64,000 nucleotides of DNA from CAYNRE01 sp964399535. Its GTDB lineage: Bacteria > Planctomycetota > Planctomycetia > Pirellulales > CAYNRE01. Shown here one piece after another: positions 34,232-43,874 of this stretch. The stretch spans positions 186,001 through 250,000 of the forward strand of contig CAYNRE010000005.1 in the NCBI GenBank assembly GCA_964399535.1, in the 5' to 3' direction. Made by a program: the position numbers and the translations under genes. Within the stretch, counting starts at the first letter, position 1, and each line of letters opens with the position of its first letter. Below the pieces are notes generated by a model, which saw only the letters and a program-made list of their open reading frames with translations, did not search any database and had not been told where the DNA came from.

Positions 34232-35038
34232 ATGCGCCCACTTGCGTTTTGCACCACGATCGTGTTGGGGTGTTGCCTAGCTTGTCCTGCGGCGGCTCAA
34301 GACTGGGCCAAAGCCAAACTGGAACAATCGCCCCGCCACCAGGAGTGGGTCAAAGTGCGGCACGGCGACCGCGAGGTGGAAAGTTTCTTGGTGTTTCCCG
34401 AGGTATCTGAAAAAGCCACCTCGGTACTTGTGATTCACGAAATCTTCGGCCTGGCCGATTGGGTGCGCAGCCTGACCGATCAGTTGGCCGAGGCCGGCTA
34501 CATCGCGCTCGCCCCCGATCTGCTTTCGGGCAAGGGGCCGCAAGGGGGCGGCACGGCCGAACTGGGCGGACCGGACGGCGCCCGCAAGGTCATCGCCACG
34601 CTCGACCCCGAGCAGATTACGGCCGACTTGAACGCCGCCGTCGACTACCTGGCCGCCCTGCCCGCTGCTAACGGCAAGGTGGCCGTGTGCGGATTCTGCT
34701 GGGGTGGCCGGGAAACTTTCCGCTTCGCCACCAACAACCCCAAGGTGAAGGCCGCCTTCGTCTTTTACGGCAATGGCCCCGACGATCCGGCCCAGATCGC
34801 CAAGATCACCTGTCCGGTCTACGGCTTCTACGGCGGTAACGACGCCCGGGTGAATTCCACGATTGACCAGACCGAAGCGCTGATGAAGGCCGCTGGCAAG
34901 ACCTATGAGCCGGTCAAATATGTCGATGCCGGCCACGGCTTCATGCGGGCCGGCGAGGGCCCCGACCCGACGCCCGCCAATGTGAAAGGCCGGGCCGACG
35001 CCTGGGACCGCTGGAAGAAACTGCTGGGCGAGCTTTAA
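34232..35038 (+). CDS. Secreted dienelactone hydrolase-family protein
   Basis: The product is 268 residues. A signal peptide (MRPLAFCTTIVLGCCLACPA, cleavage near AAAQ) leads an alpha/beta-hydrolase of the dienelactone hydrolase family. The family-typical triad is Cys156 in GFCWGG, Asp204 in GGNDARV and His235 in DAGHGFM; Glu70 in VIHEIFG is the residue that activates the Cys in this family. Export to the periplasm is inferred from the leader. The natural substrate is unknown. It is a single gene, convergent with hslU. Confidence 0.9.
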   Translation: MRPLAFCTTIVLGCCLACPAAAQDWAKAKLEQSPRHQEWVKVRHGDREVESFLVFPEVSEKATSVLVIHEIFGLADWVRSLTDQLAEAGYIALAPDLLSGKGPQGGGTAELGGPDGARKVIATLDPEQITADLNAAVDYLAALPAANGKVAVCGFCWGGRETFRFATNNPKVKAAFVFYGNGPDDPAQIAKITCPVYGFYGGNDARVNSTIDQTEALMKAAGKTYEPVKYVDAGHGFMRAGEGPDPTPANVKGRADAWDRWKKLLGEL

Positions 35039-35149
35039 ACTCGGGCCAGATCGAAAGCTGACAAGGCAGCCCCCACCGATCGGGCGCGGGGCATTCGCAG
35101 CCGCGGCAGGGGGCGTTACCGGGGTGCTGCCTGCGCGTTTACCGCCTGA

Positions 35150-36484
35150 TCATAAAATGAACCGGCTCAGGTCTTCGTCCTCGGCCACCGACTCGAGCCG
35201 CTGCTTGGCATAGGCGGCGTCGACCGTCACCCGCCCCGAGCCCATCTCGGCGGCTTCAAAACTCAATTCTTCCAGTAGCCGCTCGAGAATGGTGTACAGC
35301 CGCCGGGCTCCGATATTCTGGGTGCGCTGATTGATCTGAAAGGCGTATCGGGCCAGGGCCTGGACCCCGTCGGCTTGAAAGACCAACTCCACCCCCTCGG
35401 TGGCCAACAGCGCGGCGTATTGCCGCGTGAGCGAAGTCGTGGGTTCGGTCAGAATTCGAACAAAGTCTTCTTCCTTCAGCTCTTCGAGCTCGACGCGCAG
35501 GGGAAATCGCCCCTGCAATTCGGGCATTAGCTCGCTGGGCTTGGCGCGGTGAAACGCCCCGGCGGCGATGAACAGCACATGATCGGTGCGCACGTAGCCG
35601 TACTTGGTCTGCACCGTGGTGCCCTCGACGATCGGCAGCAAATCGCGCTGCACCCCCTGCCGCGACACATCGGCCCCTTTGCCCTCGGAAGCCACGATCT
35701 TGTCGATTTCGTCCAGAAAAATGATCCCCAGGTTTTCCGCCAGCGAAATCGCCTGCGAATGGACCTGCTCGGGGTTAATCAGCGCGTCGCACTCCTGGTC
35801 GAACAATACGCGCCGAGCTTCCCCCACGGTTAACTGCCGGCGGACGGTTTGCTTGGGCAGGATTTTGTCGAACATGCCCGAGAGATCCACGTCGAGCTGC
35901 TCCATGCCCATGCCGGTGAACATCATGGGCGCCGATTTTTTCTCGACTACGATCTCCACGGGCCGAGTTTCGAGCTCGCCCGACCGGAGCATCATCCGCA
36001 GTTTGTCGCGAGTGCGCTGAAACCGCTCGGGGCCGCTCGAAACATCGGGCGAAACGTCGATCGTGGCCGGCGTCGGCGCGAGCAGATCGAGCAAGCGTTC
36101 CTCGACGCGGCGCTCGGCCTCGGACTGGACCTCGCGCCGCATTTGCTCGCGCACCAGGCCGATGGCGTTCTCGACCAGCTCGCGAACCATGCTTTCCACG
36201 TCGCGGCCGTAGTAGCCCACCTCGGTGTACTTGGTGGCCTCGACCTTGATGAACGGGGCGCCGGTAAGCTTGGCCAGCCGCCGGGCGATTTCGGTCTTGC
36301 CGACGCCGGTGGGGCCGATCATCAAGATGTTTTTGGGCGCCACCTCGCCCTGCAGGTCGGCCGCCAGGCGCTGCCGGCGCCAGCGATTGCGGACCGCAAT
36401 GGCCACCGCCCGCTTGGCCTGATTCTGGCCGACGATGTGGCGATCGAGCTCGGTGACGATCTGCCGGGGGGTCAACTCGCGCAC
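35150..36484 (-). CDS. hslU: HslU, ATPase subunit of the HslVU protease
   Basis: HslU is the AAA+ unfoldase that feeds substrates to HslV. The product is 444 residues. Walker A is GPTGVGKTE (57-65), the pore-loop region is KVEATKYTEVGYYGRDVESM and Walker B is IIFLDEIDKI. The I-domain occupies the middle. The C-terminus DLSRFIL is the canonical tail that docks in and activates HslV. The GTG start at 36484 overlaps the hslV stop by 13 bases, so the pair is coupled; the longer open frame to 37300 runs through hslV in another frame and is not real. Confidence 0.97.
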   Translation of the reverse strand: MRELTPRQIVTELDRHIVGQNQAKRAVAIAVRNRWRRQRLAADLQGEVAPKNILMIGPTGVGKTEIARRLAKLTGAPFIKVEATKYTEVGYYGRDVESMVRELVENAIGLVREQMRREVQSEAERRVEERLLDLLAPTPATIDVSPDVSSGPERFQRTRDKLRMMLRSGELETRPVEIVVEKKSAPMMFTGMGMEQLDVDLSGMFDKILPKQTVRRQLTVGEARRVLFDQECDALINPEQVHSQAISLAENLGIIFLDEIDKIVASEGKGADVSRQGVQRDLLPIVEGTTVQTKYGYVRTDHVLFIAAGAFHRAKPSELMPELQGRFPLRVELEELKEEDFVRILTEPTTSLTRQYAALLATEGVELVFQADGVQALARYAFQINQRTQNIGARRLYTILERLLEELSFEAAEMGSGRVTVDAAYAKQRLESVAEDEDLSRFIL

Positions 36485-37014
36485 GGCAATTGCTCCACGA
36501 CGATGGATTGATTCGTATAAATGTCGATGCCCGCCGCGATCTCCAGGGCCGTCCGCACGATCTCCTCGGCCGAAAGGGAACTGTGCGCCAGCAGGGCCCG
36601 GGCCGCGGCCACGGCATAGCTGCCCCCGGAACCGATGCCCAGCACCTGGTCGGTCGGCGCGATGACATCGCCCGTTCCGGTGACCAGCAACGTGTGATGC
36701 GCGTCGGCCACGGCCAACAGGGCTTCGAGCCTTCGCAGGGCCCGATCGGTACGCCAGTCTTTGGCCAGCTCGGTCGCGGCGCGGGTGATATTGGCGGGGT
36801 AGTCTTTCAGCTTGGCCTCGAACCGCTCGAGCAGGGCAAAGGCGTCGGCGCTGGCCCCGGCAAAACCGGTCAGCACCGAGCCGCCCCCCAGGCGCCGAAT
36901 CTTGTTGGCGTCGGCCTTCATGATCGACGACCCCAAGGTGACCTGACCATCGCCCCCCATGGCGACGAAACCTCGATGCCGAACCGTAAGAATCGTGGTG
37001 CTGCGAACCTTCAT
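36472..37014 (-). CDS. hslV: HslV, peptidase subunit of the HslVU protease
   Basis: HslV is the N-terminal threonine peptidase of the bacterial proteasome-like HslVU complex. The product is 180 residues. The conserved start TTILTVRHRG is preceded by MKVRS, so the nucleophile is Thr6 and five residues must be removed. GDGQVTLG and the GIGSGGSYAVAAARAL region are typical. It precedes and overlaps hslU. ATG 37014 fits the family; the longer frame to 37098 does not. Confidence 0.96.
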   Translation of the reverse strand: MKVRSTTILTVRHRGFVAMGGDGQVTLGSSIMKADANKIRRLGGGSVLTGFAGASADAFALLERFEAKLKDYPANITRAATELAKDWRTDRALRRLEALLAVADAHHTLLVTGTGDVIAPTDQVLGIGSGGSYAVAAARALLAHSSLSAEEIVRTALEIAAGIDIYTNQSIVVEQLPCAS

Positions 37015-37276
37015 GCGGTGAATGATCCCTGGTGGAACCCCCCGGGGCCGTATGGCCCGTCGCCCCGACGGCCGACGTGGCTGCCCGGGCAGATGCATTC
37101 TGGAGCACGGCCGGGGTGCTGGCCAGGGGGCCCGAGGGACGCGCTCGACGCGCCCGTTTTCCCGCGAGTGCGCTGCCGGGCGGGCCCGGCTGTTCTATAA
37201 TTCGCCCGTCGCACTGCCGCTCCGACCCAGCCCCCGTCAGGGGTGCTTCGCAAACACCCCCCACGGACGATTCGCG

Positions 37277-39481
37277 TTGCCCGACCCCCGCGAAGCCCAA
37301 ACCGCCAATTTTCGGGTGACCGGGCTCGACTGTCCCGACGAGTTGGCGCTGGTCGCTCGGTCGTTGACGGGCCTAAAGGGTATTGCCGCTTACGAGCCCA
37401 ACTACATTCAGCAAACCCTGCGGGCCCAGTACGATCCAGGGCTGATCACGCCGGTGGAAATCGCCGCCGCGATCGCTCGGTCGGGTTTGGCGACCTCTTG
37501 GATCGAGCCCTCGGAGGCGACGGCCCCACTGCCCCCGCCGCCGTTGGGCGCCCGCTGGAAATCGGCCTCGACCGTGCTGGGCGGGCTCTTGCTGCTGGCG
37601 GCAGCCGCTTGGTATTGGGGCGCGCCGGCCAGCGCCGCGGCCCGGGGCCTGGCCGTGTTTTCCACGGCGATTTCGGCCGGCCCTGTGCTGCTGGCGGCGG
37701 CCCGCGCCCTGAGGCTGGGCACCTGGGACATGAATGTGCTCATGTCGCTCGCGGCGCTCGGCGCGGTGGCCACGGGCGACACCTTCGAAGCCGCCACCGC
37801 CATGTTTCTGTTTGGCGTTTCGCTCTGGCTCGAGCGATACACCCTGGAGCGAGCCCGCCGGGCCGTGCGCGGGTTGGCCGAACTGGCCTCGCACGTGGCC
37901 CACCGCTGGCAAGCGGATCAATGGGTCGACGTGGAACCCGCGCAGTTGGCCGTGGGCGATTTAATTCGTTTGCGCCCGGGCGAGCGCCTGCCGGTCGATG
38001 GCCAGGTGGAGTCGGGCAGTTCGAGCATGAATCCGGCCGCGGTGACCGGAGAGAGCCTGCCGCTGGAAGTGGGACCGGGCGCGGCGCTCTGCGCCGGTTA
38101 CCTGAACGGCGAGGGCTCGCTCGACGTTCGCGTGCGGCGAATCGCCGCCGAGAGCACGCTGGCCCGCATCGCCCGGCTGGTGGAACAGGCCCAGGCCACG
38201 CGTTCGAAAACCGAACGCCAGATCGATCGCTTCGCCCGGTGGTACACCCCGACGGTGATCGTGTTGGCGGTGCTGTTGGCGCTGGCCGGCTGGCTTGGCC
38301 AAATGCTCGGCTGGAGCTGGGCCACCCAGGTGCCGGCCGCACAATGGCTGCACCGCTCGCTGGTGCTGCTGGTGATCGCGTGTCCCTGCGCCCTGGTGAT
38401 CTCGACCCCGGTCACCGTCGTTTGCGGGTTGGTGCGCGCCGCGCGGCAAGGTTTCCTGATCAAGGGGGGCCAACACCTGGAAACCGCCGGGCGAATCCGC
38501 GGGTTGTTGTTCGACAAAACCGGCACGTTGACTACCGGCCGACTGGCTTTGGACCATCTGGAACCGATCGCCGATGGCCATTCGGCCGACGAGCTACTCG
38601 CCCTGGCCGCGGCCCTGGAATCGCACAGCGAGCACCCCGTGGCGGCGGCGATCGTCGACGCGGCCCGGCGGCGTGGCTTGGCTATTCCGCCCCTGGTGGG
38701 TTTCGAGACCCGGCGCGGCCTGGGCGTGGCGGGCGAGGTGCATGGTACCCGATACGTATTGGGCTCGGCCGGGCTGCTGACCGAAAACGGCCTGGGGCCG
38801 TCGTCGACCGAGGAATCGAAATCGCAATTGCCGCCTTCGGCAAGCGACGGCGACGGCCCGCGACTGCAACTCTTCCTGGCCCACCAGCACCAGGTGTTGG
38901 CATCGTTTTGGCTGCGCGACGAGCTGCGCCCCGAGGCCGCCGCCGCCCTGGCACAGCTCCGGGCCCTGGGGATGCACGAGCTTTACCTGCTCACCGGCGA
39001 TCGGCAATCGGCCGCGCTGGCCGTGGCCCGGCAGCTTCAAATCGAGCCCAGCGCCGTGTTCAGCGAATTGAAGCCCGACGACAAGCTGGCGATCGTGCGA
39101 CGGATTTCCGCCGACCGCGGCGACGTGGCCATGGTGGGCGACGGGGTGAACGACGCCCCCGCCCTGGCCGCGGCCCCGCTGGGCATTGCCTGGGGGCGCT
39201 CGGCCAGCGACACCGCGCTGGAGACAGCCGACGTGGTGGCCTTGGCGCCACGACTCGATCGCTTGCCGGAACTATTTCGCCTGGCCCGGCAAACCCACCG
39301 CATCTTGGTTCAGAACATCTCGCTCAGCCTGGTGGTCAAAGCCACGGTGCTGGTGTTGGCAGCCCTGGGACTGGCCGCCATGTGGCTCGCCGTGGCCGCC
39401 GACGTGGGGGCAAGCCTGGTGGTTACCATAAACGGCATGCGGCTCCTGCAAAGCGGCCCCGCCCGGCCGCAATCGCAATAG
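37277..39481 (+). CDS. Heavy-metal-translocating P1B-type ATPase
   Basis: This inner-membrane pump exports a soft or transition metal ion using ATP. The product is about 734 residues from the TTG at 37277. An N-terminal HMA-like domain carries a single Cys in TGLDCPDE (CxxE instead of CxxC). Membrane helices follow, with the actuator loop NPAAVTGESLP, the metal-site motif C369-P-C371 in IACPCALVIS, the phosphorylated Asp413 in DKTGTLTTG, SEHP and GDGVNDAPALAAA. The CPC plus CxxE pattern suggests Zn, Cd or Co rather than Cu, which is inference. The start is uncertain: no good ATG or ribosome-binding site is present, and the frame is open back to 37022. A TATAAT at 37196-37201 could belong to its promoter. 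Confidence 0.9.
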   Translation: MPDPREAQTANFRVTGLDCPDELALVARSLTGLKGIAAYEPNYIQQTLRAQYDPGLITPVEIAAAIARSGLATSWIEPSEATAPLPPPPLGARWKSASTVLGGLLLLAAAAWYWGAPASAAARGLAVFSTAISAGPVLLAAARALRLGTWDMNVLMSLAALGAVATGDTFEAATAMFLFGVSLWLERYTLERARRAVRGLAELASHVAHRWQADQWVDVEPAQLAVGDLIRLRPGERLPVDGQVESGSSSMNPAAVTGESLPLEVGPGAALCAGYLNGEGSLDVRVRRIAAESTLARIARLVEQAQATRSKTERQIDRFARWYTPTVIVLAVLLALAGWLGQMLGWSWATQVPAAQWLHRSLVLLVIACPCALVISTPVTVVCGLVRAARQGFLIKGGQHLETAGRIRGLLFDKTGTLTTGRLALDHLEPIADGHSADELLALAAALESHSEHPVAAAIVDAARRRGLAIPPLVGFETRRGLGVAGEVHGTRYVLGSAGLLTENGLGPSSTEESKSQLPPSASDGDGPRLQLFLAHQHQVLASFWLRDELRPEAAAALAQLRALGMHELYLLTGDRQSAALAVARQLQIEPSAVFSELKPDDKLAIVRRISADRGDVAMVGDGVNDAPALAAAPLGIAWGRSASDTALETADVVALAPRLDRLPELFRLARQTHRILVQNISLSLVVKATVLVLAALGLAAMWLAVAADVGASLVVTINGMRLLQSGPARPQSQ

Positions 39482-39826
39482 TGGGCCGCCATCTCGATCG
39501 CGCCCCTCGCCCGATCCCGGCCGAGAGCTTCGAGTTTCGATCGGGCGATGCTGGCGGCTTGCGCGCCGACCCGTGGGTTTGCCCGGGCAGCAGCGGCACC
39601 CAGCAGCTGGCCGCGGGGGGGCTCCCCGAGCGAATAAACCGCGCCGGGACGGCGGAAACCAATTACAATCAATTGGACGCCACGCCCGGCCCCCGATCCG
39701 GGGAGGCCCGCGGAGTCCTCGGAACCTACTCGGCGCAAGTTCGCGAGCCCGAGCGCTGCGCTGCCTGGCCGTTAATCGCCCGCGCCCCGGCCGACGCCCC
39801 GCAAATCCACCCTTGAGTCTGCTTCG
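39482..39826. other. Intergenic region with an 18-bp palindrome
   Basis: No gene is seen in these 345 bases. The notable element is the inverted repeat CCAATT-N6-AATTGG at 39659-39676, an AT-rich island about 150 bases before the FG-GAP gene, with TACAAT inside its centre. It could be an operator or -10 region. Confidence 0.45.
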
Positions 39827-41338
39827 ATGCGTAATCGGTTGATCGTTTCCATTGTTAGCCCCAGGCCCCTCGGGTCGGTATTGGTTCGGTCGGTATTGGT
39901 TCGAGTGGCCCTGGTTTGGGGTGCCCTGGCTCTGGCACCCCTGGGCGCGGCCCGCGCCGAACTGGGCGATTTGCTCCGCACGCTCAGCGACCCGCAGCCG
40001 TTCGGCAACGGGGGGTTTGGCTTCGCACTGGCGGCCCGGGGCGATGAATTGCTGGTCGGCGCCGTGGGCCAACCCGTGGCGGGAAAGCAAAAGGCCGGCC
40101 TGGTCTACCGACTTGATCCCCAAACGGGCGAGGTCCGCTCGACGATCCCCAATCCGCAGCCGGCGGCAAACGATTTCTTCGGTCGCTGGATCGACGCCTC
40201 GGACAACCGGATTCTGATCAGTACTTACCTGGACGACGACGCCGGCGCGGTCGATGCCGGCGCGGCGTATTTATACGACGCCCAGACGGCCGAATTGCTG
40301 CATACCTTCTACGACCCCCATCCCGGCGCCGACGAGCGGTTCGGCTCCCGCTCGACCCTGATCGGCGACGACGTGCTGGTGGGGGCCTACAAAGACAATT
40401 CCGGCGGGCCGCTGCACGGGGCCGCGTTCCTATTCAGCGGCGAAACCGGCCAACTGCTGCACACGCTGTACGACCCCTCGCCTGCCGACGGCGACCGCTT
40501 CGGCTACTACGTCGATAACTACCAGGATCAGCTCCTGGTGAGTGCCTATCGCGACAGCGCGCTGGCCGGAAACACCGGAGCGGTGTTCCTCTTCGACCGC
40601 GAATCGGGCGCGTTGACCCGGACGATCAACAACCCGATTCCCCAAGCGGGGGCGCTTTTCGGTTACGGCGTCGACACCTCGGGCCCGCTCATAGCCATCG
40701 GGGCCCGCGATGCCGCCTTTGGCTCGGGGGGCGCCTTCGTGATCGACGGCCAGACCGGCAAGCAGGTGTTCCGGCAAGTCGACTACTACGGCGAGCGCGA
40801 CGACGAATTCGGCGCTAGCCTGCTCATCGTGGGCGATACGATTCTGGTCGGCGCCCCGGGAGCCGACGACGGCGCCGGACAGGCCCTGTTGTACGACGGC
40901 CCCACTGGCCAGTTGCTGTACCGGTTTACCGACCCGTCACCGCAACCGGGCGAACGCTTCGGTTCGCGCCTGGCCGCGATCGGCAACGAGCTCTACATTT
41001 CCGCCCCCGACGATCGCAACGAAAACGGTACGGCCGTGGGCCGAGTTTTCGTTTTCGAGGCCGCCCCGCCCCGCACGCCGGGCGACGCCGATCGCGACGG
41101 AACCGTCGGCGCCGCCGACTACGCAATTTGGGCCGCGCAGTTCGGTAAGACTCGGCTCTGGCAGTCGGGCGATTTCAACGGCGACGGCGTGGTGGGCACC
41201 GCCGACTACGCGATCTGGGCCGCCAACGTTCCGGGCTCTCAAGGCGTTCAGCAGGTGCCCGAACCGGGAGGAGTGATCCTGATCGCGTTGGGATTCGCCC
41301 TGATGCTGACGCGCGGCAGGCTAAGCGCACACCGCTAG
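39827..41338 (+). CDS. Secreted FG-GAP-repeat protein with dockerin-like domain and PEP-CTERM
   Basis: The product is 503 residues. An N-terminal signal segment contains a duplicated SVLVR. About seven repeats of roughly 50 residues follow (pattern FG....DTILVGAPGADDGAG.ALLYD), like FG-GAP/integrin-alpha propeller blades. Residues of about 420-470 hold two calcium-loop units, GDADRDGTVGAADYAIWAAQ and GDFNGDGVVGTADYAIWAAN, typical of planctomycete dockerin type I-like domains. The C-terminus has the exosortase signal VPEPGG, a hydrophobic helix and RGRLSAHR. It is probably surface-anchored and adhesive or structural; the partner is unknown. ATG 39827 has no strong ribosome-binding site. Confidence 0.85.
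   Translation: MRNRLIVSIVSPRPLGSVLVRSVLVRVALVWGALALAPLGAARAELGDLLRTLSDPQPFGNGGFGFALAARGDELLVGAVGQPVAGKQKAGLVYRLDPQTGEVRSTIPNPQPAANDFFGRWIDASDNRILISTYLDDDAGAVDAGAAYLYDAQTAELLHTFYDPHPGADERFGSRSTLIGDDVLVGAYKDNSGGPLHGAAFLFSGETGQLLHTLYDPSPADGDRFGYYVDNYQDQLLVSAYRDSALAGNTGAVFLFDRESGALTRTINNPIPQAGALFGYGVDTSGPLIAIGARDAAFGSGGAFVIDGQTGKQVFRQVDYYGERDDEFGASLLIVGDTILVGAPGADDGAGQALLYDGPTGQLLYRFTDPSPQPGERFGSRLAAIGNELYISAPDDRNENGTAVGRVFVFEAAPPRTPGDADRDGTVGAADYAIWAAQFGKTRLWQSGDFNGDGVVGTADYAIWAANVPGSQGVQQVPEPGGVILIALGFALMLTRGRLSAHR
39874..39903. repeat. Perfect 15-bp tandem duplication in signal-peptide region
   Basis: gtcggtattggttcg occurs twice in a row (39874-39888, 39889-39903), adding one SVLVR unit to the leader of the FG-GAP protein. 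Confidence 0.9.
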
Positions 41339-41439
41339 CAAACGCCGCCCCGTGACCGGTCGAGGAACGGTGTGCAAGTGCGGGAGTGAGTCCAAGGATT
41401 TCAGTCGACCAATCCCTGCGTCTGGGAGATTGCTCCCCG

Positions 41440-43740
41440 TTAGGCGACCATCGCCGAGCCGCCGCTGGCGCCCGGCTCGTCGCTCCCCGATGCATCGAGG
41501 AACATCGTTTCGGCCGACGCGCCTGAACCCGCCACGCGCATGTGCAGCGTCCGGCTGGGATAGGGAATTTCGATTCCCAGTTCGTCGAAGCGTTTCTTGA
41601 TTCGCCGCAGCAACTCGCGCTTCACGGGCCATTGCCGTAGCGGCCTGGTCTTGAGAAAGAACCGGATCACAATGGCCGACTCACCGAACTGGTCGACGCC
41701 GAGCATGGTGGCGGGCTCCAGGATCAAGGGGCCGTACTCAGGGTCGTTCCGCAATTCGTCGGCCAGGTCTTCCAGCACCGCGATGACCCGGTCCACGTCC
41801 TCCCCATAGCCCACGCCGATGTCGAACACGGCCCGTGACCAGCCGTGGGTCATGTTGGTGGTCGAGGTGATTTCGCCGTGCGGCACGAAGTGAACTCGCC
41901 CCTCGAGGTCGCGGAGGACGGTGACCCGCAGCGTGATTCGTTCGACCTGGCCCTGCACGCCGGCGACCTGGATCACATCGTTGACCATGTACTGCTGTTC
42001 GAGCAGGATCATGAAACCGGTGAAGTAGTCTTTGATGAGCGTCTGGGCGCCGAAGGCCACGGCCAGGCCGAGCACGGCGGCCCCCCCCATCAGCGGCGCG
42101 ATCGAAATGCCGATCTCGTCCAGAATCATCAGGGTTCCGCCGGTCACGATCGCCAGGTTCATGGCGTAGCGCACCACGCCGACCAGCGTTCGAGCACGGT
42201 TCTCGTGATCTTCGCGCGTGCCGCGGTTGCTGCGCGAGGTGACCAGCCCCACGATTCGTTCTTGCAAGTGGCGCGCGCCCCAGATGAATCCCGCCATGGC
42301 TAGCAAGATCGCCACGATCGTCAGGCCGTGGTGAATCATCCAGCCCAGCAGGTTTTGCGGCGAGAACGGGTTGCCCAACCACTCCAAGCGGCGCCGGGCC
42401 TGGTCGGCGGCTTTCCGTTTGGCGTCGGCCTCGTGCAGGGCCGCGATCTCGCCTGTTTGAAGTTCAGCCAGTTGCGATTGCAGGCGATCGAGGTCGATGG
42501 CCCGCTCGCGGCCCTCGGCCCGAACCTGACGCGAAAGCCCCGTATGCTTGGCGATCTCGTCGAGCCTTGCCCTGAGGGCCTGGGGGTCGCCGCCGGCCAA
42601 GAGCTGGGCTTGGAATTCGCCTTCCAGCGCTCGCACCGTCTGATCGGCGTTGTCGGCTCGTTTGCGGGCGTTGTCGAGCAGCTTGCGGACTTGTTCGATT
42701 TCGCGGCGCACCATTTCCGCCCGGCGAGCCAGTTCCGCGGCCGCCTGCTCGGCGGCAACCGCGGCTGCCTCTTTCAGTTCGGCGTCGGCGCGGGCCTCGG
42801 CGATCGTAGGGCTCTCGGGTCGGATGGGTGCCACCGTGGCCGCTTCGCTGGCCCCGCTGGCCGGGTCGGTCGTACCGCCGGCGAGCCCCTGCAACACGGC
42901 CCCCGCCAACGGCGAAACTGGTAGAGAGTTCGCGGGCGGCGCCGCGGGGTCGGCAGGGTGCTGAGGAGATTGGCTGCTCGGCGGCGCCGCGCCCGGAGGC
43001 GATACTCCCGGTTCGGTGCTACCTTCGACTCGGCGAGCCGTCGCGGTCGGCGGCGGCTCGTCCGCGGTCTCTTCCCCCAGCAGCTTTCTCAGCGTTTGCC
43101 GGTCGCGGACGATCTTCTCGGTGCGAATCGCTACCTGTTCGGCCAAAGTTTCATGGCTCTGCAGGATCAGGTCGAATCGCTCGGCGGCCAACTGCCGTTT
43201 CTTGCTCACCTCGTCGATCGTTCGTTGCTGCGCGGCGCGCTCGGCTTCGGGCAGCTCGCTGCCGGCCGCTTCCAGCGCGGCTTTTAGCTGCTCGAGCTGC
43301 CGGTCTAGCTCTCGAAACTCAGCATGGGCCCGATCCTTCTCGGGGCCGGCCAGCTCGGCCTTGAGTTGGGCCAGGTGCCGCTCGTCGTCGGCAATGTGGC
43401 GCTCCAAGCGCGAAATCTGCTCCGCCGCCGAGACAGGGAGAGCGGGTTCCGCCCCCTTCGACGCGCCATTCTCGGGCACCGTCGCCTCGGCCGCTGCCGG
43501 CAGGGGGTCAGGCACACTCCCCGGTGCGTCGCTGGCCTCGGTTTCGGCTGCCGGGCCCGTGCTCGATTCAACTGCCGGGGGCGCTCCGCTGCTCGTCTCC
43601 GGCTGGCGCTCGTCGGGTGTGGTGAGCAGGGCCACCCAGCCCAAGGGATCGCCAGTCACGGCCGGGGCCAGTGGCAACTGCGGGCAATCGCGCGCCGGGC
43701 CGGCCAGCAATGCCGCGATCAACATCATCCATGCATGCAC
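41440..43740 (-). CDS. Mechanosensitive channel MscS with long coiled-coil periplasmic region
   Basis: MscS channels release solutes on osmotic downshock. The product is 766 residues. An N-terminal signal-like segment and Pro/Ala-rich stretches are interleaved with two coiled coils (about 105-225 and 320-455, e.g. ISRLERHIADDERHLAQLKA). Three membrane helices follow at about 470-580; the last is the pore helix (GGAAVLGLAVAFGAQTLIKD). The cytoplasmic beta domain has GVQGQVERITLRVTVLRDLE and VPHGEI. GTG 43740 has AAGGAG seven bases upstream. It is the last gene on the minus strand after the glycosyltransferase run, 134 bases away, and may or may not share its transcript. Confidence 0.92.
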   Translation of the reverse strand: MHAWMMLIAALLAGPARDCPQLPLAPAVTGDPLGWVALLTTPDERQPETSSGAPPAVESSTGPAAETEASDAPGSVPDPLPAAAEATVPENGASKGAEPALPVSAAEQISRLERHIADDERHLAQLKAELAGPEKDRAHAEFRELDRQLEQLKAALEAAGSELPEAERAAQQRTIDEVSKKRQLAAERFDLILQSHETLAEQVAIRTEKIVRDRQTLRKLLGEETADEPPPTATARRVEGSTEPGVSPPGAAPPSSQSPQHPADPAAPPANSLPVSPLAGAVLQGLAGGTTDPASGASEAATVAPIRPESPTIAEARADAELKEAAAVAAEQAAAELARRAEMVRREIEQVRKLLDNARKRADNADQTVRALEGEFQAQLLAGGDPQALRARLDEIAKHTGLSRQVRAEGRERAIDLDRLQSQLAELQTGEIAALHEADAKRKAADQARRRLEWLGNPFSPQNLLGWMIHHGLTIVAILLAMAGFIWGARHLQERIVGLVTSRSNRGTREDHENRARTLVGVVRYAMNLAIVTGGTLMILDEIGISIAPLMGGAAVLGLAVAFGAQTLIKDYFTGFMILLEQQYMVNDVIQVAGVQGQVERITLRVTVLRDLEGRVHFVPHGEITSTTNMTHGWSRAVFDIGVGYGEDVDRVIAVLEDLADELRNDPEYGPLILEPATMLGVDQFGESAIVIRFFLKTRPLRQWPVKRELLRRIKKRFDELGIEIPYPSRTLHMRVAGSGASAETMFLDASGSDEPGASGGSAMVA

Positions 43741-43874
43741 AGCACGTCTCCTTGCAACCGACTCCGTTCGGGCCGCGGGGGGGCGGAGTATAGGGAGCCC
43801 CGCCGGGTCGGTTCAAGACAAGCGACGCCGCGGGCGTAAGCTAGCGAGACCGGGCCAACTGGGAGCCGCACCCC

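Noticed and set aside
36485..37300. N-terminal extension of hslU to 716 residues
   Set aside because: The extra part runs through hslV in another frame; HslU begins at GTG 36484.
37243..39816. 857-codon open frame on the plus strand
   Set aside because: It overlaps the P-type ATPase in another frame, is rich in Gly/Arg/Pro and has no domain; a typical GC-rich shadow.
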